This document shows positions 56,255 through 64,000 of a stretch of 64,000 nt of DNA, piece after piece. Each line of letters opens with the position of its first letter. The stretch's first letter is position 1. Below the pieces are notes generated by a model. It searched no databases. It was not told the DNA's origin and worked only from the letters and a program-made list of their open reading frames with translations. The stretch spans positions 9,349,596 to 9,413,595 of the forward strand of contig CM065298.1 of NCBI GenBank assembly GCA_032871835.1. Direction: 5' to 3'. This DNA comes from Dipteronia dyeriana (taxonomy: Eukaryota > Streptophyta > Magnoliopsida > Sapindales > Sapindaceae). A program made the translations under genes and the position numbers.

Positions 56255-57475
56255 TGTTAATAGTAAAATTTGACTAGGGTCAAAAAGAAATTTTTCACTT
56301 TTCCACCACAACTCAAAACCCATAATCAACGCTCATGAAGTCCGGATAGGAGCAAGGGAGGCTGGCCAAAGTAGGTTAACCATCAGAAAACAAGTTGGGC
56401 ACGACCAGGACAGACCTCCCACACAAACACTGGAACCTGGGCTTCTCCAAGCCACCTATCGGGGAACCTCGACTCCTGAGGTCGAGCCCCTCAACTACCC
56501 CGTGAGAGCCAAGGGGGTCTTCAAGCTCGAGAGACATTAGAGTAAAGCCCGACAAGCAAAACAGGCTTCCCTCCGGGTTAAAGACTTTCAGAGGACAAAC
56601 CTAACAGTAGTCTTAGATATAAGTCCACCGACCTCTCCAGAAGCCCGATTTCCCTGATGGGCATGAAAGAGAAATCACGCCTAAATCTACATTACCCCGG
56701 CTACCTCCCAGGAATGTCTACAGGGACACCCCAAGCTCCCAAGGGTCGGGGGAAATCCATCCCAAGCTCCTAAGAACAGAGTCGAAGCATGGATCTACCT
56801 CACTTTATGAGACGACAGACAGCTAGCTTGGTGACCTCCATGAAAAATCATGCCGCGAGAACATACAAGATCATATATATGTGATAACCAACATTAATTC
56901 CACATACGTGTGAGTCAAGAATTTGATTCCTAAAAGGAAACAAACTCATCTTCGATAACAATATCATCGTTTTCTCTATTTACTCGGGGTCAACGACTTT
57001 TAAATAAAGGATCCCGCCCGATAAGAAGGAAACAAATTCGTAGGATCATGGAGGGATATCAGTGAATTTAAACCTACTTGGACCAGATATAAATAGGGCA
57101 AAACATGAGAGGAGAAGAGAGACAAAAAAAAAAATAGAAGGAAAGCGACAGAGAGAGGAAAGAAAAGAAGAGAGGAATGAGGGCATAAATTCTAGATTCA
57201 GAACACGGCCACCTTTGTTTTCCAATATTCGACAAGCACAAAGTTGCCACCTTCCTAGATCCTAGAGAGACCGTGGGCATATAAGAGAATGATTTGTATT
57301 TCAAAGCAAGTAATCAATAATAAGAGCTCTCGCTTACTAATATTGCGATCCAGCCTCTCACTCACATCTTAACAGGTCAGGTATCAACGATACCGACCCC
57401 GGCCACCACTCTCGTGGTAGTGGTCTCGAGGGTGTTGATAGAAATTTCTCACCCTAAGCAAATTTTCCGTTAACA
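56255..57475 (+). repeat. 5' LTR of a Tat-type Ty3/Gypsy element
   Basis: Begins TGTTAA and ends TTAACA, a perfect 6-bp terminal inversion; 1221 bp. Its 3' part is CG-richer than the surroundings and ends five bases before the primer-binding site. The 3' LTR lies outside the window, so the left boundary rests on the TG/CA ends only. Confidence 0.7.
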
Positions 57476-57480
57476 CTTTC

Positions 57481-57498
57481 TGGCGCCGTCTGTGGGAA
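57481..57498 (+). promoter_or_regulatory. Primer-binding site of the Gypsy element
   Basis: TGGCGCCGTCTGTGGGAA, the characteristic sequence after the LTR of many plant Tat/Retand Gypsy elements. The priming tRNA is not assigned. Confidence 0.75.
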
Positions 57499-57539
57499 AC
57501 TCTCACACTACCATCTCTACATTCAAAAAGTTTGTTATC

Positions 57540-59300
57540 TCACAAGAATCATAAGGCTCCGCTCTTCACAAAGGCAGCTGGGCATATCGGGACAACCTTC
57601 TGTTACGTCAACACGAAAGGTCCAGAAGAAAGGGAGAATATCTAGGCTCCATAGCCAGGTTCCAACCCAGCCAGCCACTGTACGGGCTCTGAATCCCCCT
57701 CTGGAAAGTTAGGTCGAGCTTGACCAACAAGCGACGGCCTTCGTAGAAAACATCCGCATTCGACTGCTCGCTTAAGGTATTGCCATTGAGCAAACGGATC
57801 TTTGCAATCGGGGGGAGTCAAGCTGACCTGGGGCCAGGCAACCCGCCTTTGATCTCATGGGACCTGCCCCTCGGGAACCAGTTCATAATAGAACAGGACT
57901 CCCAACCTCGATCCGGGATAGGCTAGGGCTCATGCCCTCCGTTCCCCGAAGCGTTGCCATGCTACCAACCAATGCAGATCAAGTCCACAGCAGATATCCT
58001 TCCCCGAGAGCGGAGAGATTTTCTCCACCCAACGACTTCAAGTAGGGAAGCCCGGAGTATGGAAGAAGAAAGTCAGCAAAGCCCCTGAGCAGACCCCCTC
58101 CAATGAAGGAACCGGGTAGAAATCGCCAATTCGTTAGAAGGATCCAATGGTGAGGAAACTGAGATCAACTCAAGGAAGTCCGAAAGTAAATGCCTAAAAG
58201 ACTAGTTGGCAGAGCTTCAGAAGGAGGTCTAGTTGATGAAGAATGGAAAGTACAAGGAGGGCAATAAAAATCCTCTAAGTGAAATGAATGCTCCCTTCAC
58301 TAGGAGGGTCTGGGAGGCAGAACTCCTACCTAAGTTCAAAATGCCAACTGACAGATTCTCCGGGACTGAAGATCCCCTGAGCCACTTGGATAGCTTCGTT
58401 CAACAGATGGACGTCTAGAACACGACCAGAGCCGCTATGTGTCGAATGTTTTCAACTACACTCACGGATTACGCTAAAACCTGATTTAGGAAACTACCTG
58501 CTGGTAGTGTGGATTCCTTCACCAAGCTATCAACCAATTTCTGCTCACAATTTTAGGGAGTTAAACCCCGACTGAAAGACCCGATCCATCTACAGTACGT
58601 AATCCAGGAGAGAGGGGAAACCCTCCAGGCTTATGTCGAGCGTTTCCACAAGGAAGTCATCCAGATGAGGGTCTTCACAGAGAAAGAAACTCTCGCCAAC
58701 TTCAGGAGGAACCTATGAGCAGGAATGCTTTTTCGATCTTTCGCTAAGAGACCTCAAAAAACTTACCAAGAAGCCTACGATCGGTCTTTAGAGCAGATTG
58801 AGGTCGACGAACAGTTTAAGGTCAAGATGGAACACGACGACATGAGAGCTGTAAAGTGACAAAAAAAGGAAGCTACCAAACCCGAGCAAGCTCAGAGAAG
58901 CTAGAACAAACCACCCAATAAATCAACATACCGCTTCCCCCTTCTTCAACCCAGATCTGAAAGGTATACAGGAAAAAGAACTTCCCCGCAAGCTTCATCA
59001 CCACCATAACAATGGCCTCACTAGCTCGCGATGAGAGGGGGTACGATCATTATACACCCTTAAATGCTTCCCGGGAGACAGTCTACCTCACCATTTGGGA
59101 TAAGGGTTTGCTATAGAAGTTTGCTCTCATGAAAGCTCCGGTCGATAAAAGAAATCGTTATAAGAATTGTGACTTTCACGAGGACGTGGGGCACAACACT
59201 TCTGAATGCTACAACTTACGGACCAGATCGAGGCTTTGATAAGAGGAGGATGCCTGGTGAATTCTTACAGTAAGTCAGGGAAAACATTCAGACTGGAAGG
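57540..59300 (+). pseudogene. Gypsy (Tat type) gag remnant
   Basis: Capsid-type polyprotein in broken frames. Recognisable parts are KFKMPTDRFSGTEDPLSHLD (about 58335-58395), then the AYVERFHKEV helix region (about 58630) and a C-terminal knuckle near 59167-59210 reading CDFHEDVGHNTSEC. That spacing (C-x2-H-x4-H-x4-C) is the usual Tat gag form. In-frame stops, for example after QQMDV, and shifts make it non-coding. It follows directly from the primer-binding site. Confidence 0.75.
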
Positions 59301-59303
59301 GAT

Positions 59304-60052
59304 GTGCAAGCTGAGAAGAGAACATGCCGAGAAAAGGAAGGGGGAACAGGTGGACCTGATGCACAGATTCAGGTAATACATACCATCATTGGGGGGCCTA
59401 CTCTAGCCGGCACCTCCAACAGTTCCAGGAAAAACCATGTAAGGAAAGTCCCTCGTACGGACGAAGTGCGGGGTATCTTCAAGGTCGACCAGAGACCGAC
59501 TAACCCTTCCCAGCTGTCACAGATCGTTTTCACCGAAGCAGATGTCTATAATACTGTGCAGTCTCATGATGACCCTATGGTGATCACTGTACAAATTGCC
59601 AACTGCATGGTGCACCGTGTGCTCATCGACACAGGTAGCAGCGTCGACGTCCTATTTAAGGATACCTTAGAAAAGCTAAACTTGAAACAATGGTGTTACA
59701 ATAGCTGCACTACCCCACTATATGGATTCACTGGGGACTCAATCACACCCATGGGATAAAAAATCCTACCAGTAATCATTGGAGCCACATCTCTCTAGCA
59801 GATTATCATGACCGACTTCGTGGTGGTGGATACCCCATTGACCTATAATGCGATATTAAGGAGGCCGTTTTTATAATCTTTGAAAGAGGTCATTTCCATT
59901 TACCACAACGTCCTGAAGTTCCCGGTAGGAGACAAGGTGGGAGAAGTTCGGGGTGATCAACAAGCAGCCAAGAGGTGTTATGCAGTGTCGGCCAACCTAG
60001 CGGCTCTAGCAAAGCAACTCGCCCAGGTGACGACGATCCAGTATAGGGCAAC
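59304..60052 (+). pseudogene. Gypsy protease remnant
   Basis: Aspartic protease region of the same polyprotein. The longest open piece (59304-59759) contains VLIDTGSSVDVLF with the D-T-G catalytic triad intact (about 59622-59650), then LYGFTGDSITPMG. Stops follow at 59758 and later. The frame is cut at 60052 by a solo LTR insertion and continues at 61275. Confidence 0.8.
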
Positions 60053-60491
60053 TGATTAACACTGAAAAGTGTATGTTTAATAAGGGATAATATCATCATT
60101 TTACACTTCTAATATGATTAATTCCCCAATTTAGACATACTTTCGTTCGTTCGCTTAAATAAATGTGTTGTGTAGTAATCAATGTATTTTTCTTTGTATT
60201 TTAGAGGTAATTCGATCAATTCAGAATCGTGGAGAAGTCAGATGGCAAAACAAATATCGTTTTCAAGTTTAGAACGTCAAAAAACCTTAGGAAGACCATA
60301 AAGGGCATTTTTATAATTTTGACTATTCATTGTTCACAATTGACTTTCACTGTTCACTCACGGATGCATTACTGTTCACAGTTGACTTTTACTGTTTACT
60401 TCACGGATGGGTTACTGTTCACTGATGACGTGGTAAAATCTGGACGCTCCATTCTAAATTCATCTGATGGTCAATTTTCATCCGTATTTTG

Positions 60492-60499
60492 TATAAATA
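60492..60499 (+). promoter_or_regulatory. TATA box of the nested solo LTR
   Basis: TATAAATA followed by 'ggaggcctctccc', a typical plant LTR core promoter layout; it suggests the LTR reads on the plus strand. Confidence 0.55.
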
Positions 60500-60716
60500 G
60501 GAGGCCTCTCCCCCCTAATTTTGATGTTCTGAATCCAAATCTGATATTAGATTTATGAAATTGTCTCTCTTTTGTTCTCAAATTCTCAATTTAAATAAAA
60601 TAGCTATTTTCTAGTTAAATTATGTCTGGCTAATTTTATATAGCTGTGGCAAAATGTGATACTGTTGGTACGGAAAATATGATCCAGTTATGGTAAGTTT
60701 ATTATTTTTATACTTT

Positions 60717-61010
60717 CTCCCTTCTGATCTTTGTGGAGTTTTTGACTCACTGTAGATAGGCAAATATTGTCTAGCACAGTGGGTACTTTTACCCACATCT
60801 ATCAGAGAGTGATTTCTCCCCTCTGATATTTATGGAGTTTTTGACTCACTGTAGACAGATAAATATTGTCTATCACAATGAGTACTTTTACCCATATCTA
60901 TCAGCGAGTGGTTTATCCCCTCTAATATTTATGGAGTTTTGACTCACTGTAGACAGACAGATGTTGTCTAGCACAGTGAATACTTTTACCCACATCTATC
61001 AGAGAGTGGT
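60717..61010. repeat. Three ~100-bp tandem repeats in the solo LTR
   Basis: Units start near 60717, 60817 and 60916. Each has 'ggagtttttgactcactgta' (one T shorter in the third), then 'tattgtcta.cacagtg' and 'acttttaccca.atctatcag'. Confidence 0.9.
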
Positions 61011-61279
61011 CAGTGGAGTGGAATACCATCCTATTAATCTGGACTAAATATTAATAATTGGATCATATTTGAATTACCAACAGTGGATCCCTTAGCCCCA
61101 GTATTAATTTTATTTGATTTACATTTTATAACAAGCTTAATAATTAATCTAGATAATTAATTCTACAATGACAAATGAACAACCTCCATGTGGTTCGACC
61201 TGGTCTTACCGGTTAATTAATTACTATGACACTCTTATTCTTGGGAGTAGGAACATTTTTTTAGGACTGTGTCAGCAAC

Positions 61280-62380
61280 CCCTGCATTAAACCTAGGAAA
61301 TGAAGGATCTGTCGATTACCCTGAAGACGGCCTCGTGGTGCCTAACATGAAGGACCAGAGAAGGGAATGGGCCAGCGACCATACAGTGGATAAGTTAGAA
61401 GAAATTCCTATCCGAGTAGGCTATCCCTCGAAGGTCGTCAAGATCGGAGCCACCATTGACTCAAGAATGAAAGAGGGTTTGATCAGGCTCCTCACAGAGT
61501 TTAACGATATTTTTACTTGGAGTCATGCTGAGATGTCGGGGATCCCGATGGCATTAGCTGCTTATCGACTGGCTGTGGATCCGACCTTCAAACCCGTTAA
61601 ACAAAAAAGGCATCATTTTAACATCGAAATAAATGTTACAGTTCGGGAAGAGGTAGACAAACGAACTCGGGCAGGCTTTATTCGAGAAGCACGTTATCCC
61701 GAGTGGATCTCCAACTTGGTCATGGTCACAAAGGCAAATGGGAAGTGGCGCATATGTGTAGACTACACTGACCTTAACCGGGCATGCCCAAAGGACAACT
61801 TCTCTCTGCCAAAAATTGATCAGCTGGTCGATTCTACCTCCGGAAACAAGCTCTTGAGCTTCATGGACGTATTTTCAGGGTATAATCAGATTATGATGCA
61901 CCCCGCGGACTAGGAAAAGACCAGTTTCATCACATCGCAAGGCTTGTACTGCTACAAGGTGATGCCTTTTGGGCTCAAGAATGCTGGAGCTACTTATCAG
62001 CGGCTAGTAAATATGTTGTTCAAGCCCGAAATCGGGAGGTCAATGGAGGTGTATATCGACGACATGATTACCAAGTCTTTAACCTCGGAAGGCCACCTGG
62101 ATGACCTTCACAGAACTTTCACGATCTAAGAAAGAACCAGATGAGGTTGAACCCTTCCAAATACGCAGTTAGGGGTGACAACAGAGAAGTTTCTGGGCTT
62201 CATGGTTCATGAGAGAGGCATAGAGGCCATCCTAGAAAAAATCATGGCAATCCTGGATCTAGAATCCCCTACGTCTCTCAAACAGGTTCAAGCCTTAACC
62301 GGACTGGTAGCAACACTCAATAGGTTTATCTCTCAGTCTACCGATAAGTGTCTACCATTCTTCAAAGCCATCAAGTAAGG
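61280..62380 (+). pseudogene. Gypsy reverse transcriptase remnant
   Basis: Reverse transcriptase of the Tat-type polyprotein. The first piece (61280-61913) contains AGFIREARYPEWISNLVMV, KWRICVDYTDLNRACPKDNF and the catalytic-aspartate motif FMDVFSGYNQI. An in-frame TAG at 61911-61913 follows HPAD. The next piece (61944-62129) has MPFGLKNAGATYQR and the second catalytic motif VYIDDM; after a frame change the connection region (62175-62378) has TEKFLGFMVHERGIE and LTGLVATLNRF. Catalytic residues are conserved, but stops and shifts prevent a continuous protein. Confidence 0.9.
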
Positions 62381-62387
62381 AAGAAAC

Positions 62388-63260
62388 ATGAAATGGGATC
62401 AGGAGAGTGAACAAGCCTTTCAAGCCTTGAAAAAATACCTATCAAGCCCTTCATTGTTGGTTAAGCCAAGTCCTGGAGAAGAACTTCAAATATACTTGGT
62501 TGTTTCGGAGACCGCCGTAAGCGAGGCCTTGGTCAAGGAATGTGGGGATAGGATCCAGCGACCTATTTACTACGTAAGCCATGCTCTGACCAATCCTGAA
62601 AAGAACTGTACCCTGTTGGAGAAGCTCGCTTATGCTTTGGTAACCTCGGTAAGGAAGCTTCGTCCCTACTTCCACGCTCATTTAATAGCAGTGGTGACGG
62701 ATCAACCCCTCCGTCAATTCTTATAAAGGCCGGATGTTTTCGGAAGGTTGGTTTTATAGGCACTAGAGCTTACCCAGTTTGATTTTAGGTATAAGCCTAG
62801 GACAGCAATAAAAGCTCAGGCACTAACAGACTTTGTAGCAGAGCTCTTAGTACCTTCAGGCCTAGCAACTCCCACGGTAGCAGATGTAGCCCCTGAGAGG
62901 ATTCCAGAATCTGACAACTGGCCGAAAGGTTACGAGTCGTGGACCCTCTACACTGATGGAGCTTTCGGGCAAGCTGGGGGAGGATCGAGCATAGTTCTAA
63001 TCGACCCAGAAGAAACTAAATACTGCAACTATTTCAGATTTTAATTTAAAGTTACAAACAATAAGACAGAGTACGAAGCCCTTCTAGCCGGAATAAGGGC
63101 AGCCATAGAGCTAGGGGTTGATTACTTGAATGTTAAGAGCGAATCTTCGCTCATGGTCAACCAAGTCTCTGGGGATTATCAAGAAAAGAGGATAACATGA
63201 TCGGTTACCTGAAATTGGTTCAACAACTCAAGAGCAGGTTTAAAGGTTTTAAGATCGAGC
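62388..63260 (+). pseudogene. Gypsy RNase H plus second (archaeal-type) RNase H
   Basis: Two RNase H regions in series. The first (62388-62726) contains WDQESEQAFQALKKYLSSP, PIYYVSHALTNPEKN and the end VTDQPLRQFL before a stop. A linker with KPRTAIKAQALTDFVAELL (about 62790-62850) leads to a second RNase H (about 62940-63200) with LYTDGAFGQAGGGSSIVL and NKTEYEALLAGIRAAIELG. A second, archaeal-type RNase H at this place is a hallmark of the plant Tat lineage. Stops at 62724, 63042 and later make it non-functional. Confidence 0.85.
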
Positions 63261-63513
63261 AGATACCTCGGTAACTAATCATCGAGCTGACGTACTTGCC
63301 AAGCTAGCTACATATGGTGGCCAGACTTTACCCCACGGAGTCCCTCTTCAAGTGATCCCCCTACCCAGCATGATGAGAGGTAAGGAAACCTGTACATTGG
63401 ACCGACAACCATGTTGGATGGATCCTATAGTGGATTATCTACAGGATGGGAAACTTCCCGAGGAGCCCGATCAAGCTAGGAAAGTCAAAAGGCTCTTGGT
63501 CCGATATTGTTAG

Positions 63514-64000
63514 GTGGATGGGCACCTATACCGGAGGGGAAGATCTCTTCCCCTGCTCCGATGTCTACACCCTGAAGACACCAAGTGGGCTTTGAGAGAG
63601 GTTCATTCGGGGAATGCGGGAACGACATTGGTGAGGAGGCTTTGGCATATCAGGTTCTACGCATGGGATATTATTGGCCAACTATCCGTAAAGATGCGAA
63701 GAACTTTGTGCAAACCTGCGAGGCATGCCAGAAGGTCGTAAATTTGAGTCACCTCCCTCCGGAACGGTTGTCGTCCCTTAGCTCACCATATCCCTTTGCT
63801 ATGTGGGGAGTCGACTTGATTGGACCGCTTTCTACCTCTCCGGGTTAGGCCAAGCATGCAATCGTGGCAATTGATTATTTTACAAGGTAGGTCAAAGCCG
63901 GACCACTCTCCCAGATATCAGAGGAAAACACAACAAGGTTCATTAAGGCTAATGTAGTTTATAGGTCCGGAACCCCTCTTGCCATTATAGCTGACCTCGA
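63514..64000 (+). pseudogene. Gypsy integrase remnant, cut by the window edge
   Basis: Integrase N-terminal zinc-binding region and start of the core. A first frame gives GHLYRRGRSLPLLRCLHPED then ALREVHSGNAG; a shift follows. The second frame carries GYYWPTIRKDAKNFVQTCEA, CQKVVNLSHLPPE and then MWGVDLIGPL, holding the first core aspartate. The HHCC pair is thus split between two frames, and stops occur at 63846 and 63888. The rest of the element, including its 3' LTR, lies to the right of the window. Confidence 0.85.

Larger units (their letters stand above)
60053..61274. mobile_element. Solo LTR nested in the Gypsy element
   Basis: Begins TGATTAACAC, ends CTGTGTCA, and is flanked by gcaac (60048-60052 and 61275-61279). 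1222 bp. It has a TATAAATA box (60492-60499), clustered 'actgttcac' words (60330-60425), and three tandem units of about 100 bp (60717-61010). No coding sequence; the frame at 60229 is not a gene. Unrelated to LTR families R and P/Q by eye. Confidence 0.9.

Noticed and set aside
57062..57304. Charged open frames in the Gypsy LTR
   Set aside because: Purine-rich tract within an LTR; no domain, and overlapping frames on both strands.

Overview
The window looks like nuclear DNA of a flowering plant, most likely a eudicot. It is AT-rich, its genes have GT-AG introns, it contains a malectin-like/LRR receptor kinase of the plant LRR-I type, and it is crowded with nested plant transposons. No bacterial-style operons or complete RNA genes were seen. 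The species cannot be named from the sequence.

The host content is a tandemly amplified cassette. One unit runs: flank 'X', a two-exon gene for a short secreted cysteine-rich peptide, a 'post' spacer, then a 13-exon receptor-like kinase (RLK). Unit 0 supplies the last exon of peptide copy A at the left edge. Unit 1 spans about 560-26240: X1, peptide copy B (dead) and RLK1 (19546-24806), swollen by insertions. A partial unit at 37151-39470 keeps only the post spacer. Unit 2 spans about 40190-50960: X2, peptide copy C (intact, 73 aa) and RLK2 (45580-50465). RLK1 and RLK2 keep the same 13 exons but carry different lesions. RLK1 has a nonsense codon in exon 2 and a +1 insertion in exon 4; RLK2 has a 2-nt deletion in exon 8 just before the membrane helix. 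A 344-nt kinase block differs at a single position between them, against about a dozen differences in the 230-nt exon 9, which suggests gene conversion.

Most of the rest is mobile DNA, often with visible boundaries and target-site duplications (TSDs): a 3.8-kb hAT element with a long transposase frame (5600-9412); a decayed copia element whose 3' LTR holds a Mutator-like element (12353-16398); a 692-bp foldback element (25231-25922); a long LTR (26545 to about 36650) holding a complete but dead copia element (28474-35868), which itself holds a solo LTR (32544-35105); a small hAT element (38352-39369); a hAT transposase relic split by a solo LTR (52066-55090); a CACTA MITE (55351-55701); and a Ty3/Gypsy element of Tat type (from 56255 past the right edge) holding another solo LTR (60053-61274).

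The parts most worth following are the peptide/receptor cassette, the complementary RLK lesions with the probable conversion tract, an array of palindromic GAGCTTTTAT-type repeats (26800-27290), and a plastid-type tRNA-fMet fragment in an RLK1 intron. Protein calls rest on motif recognition by eye; no database search was run.
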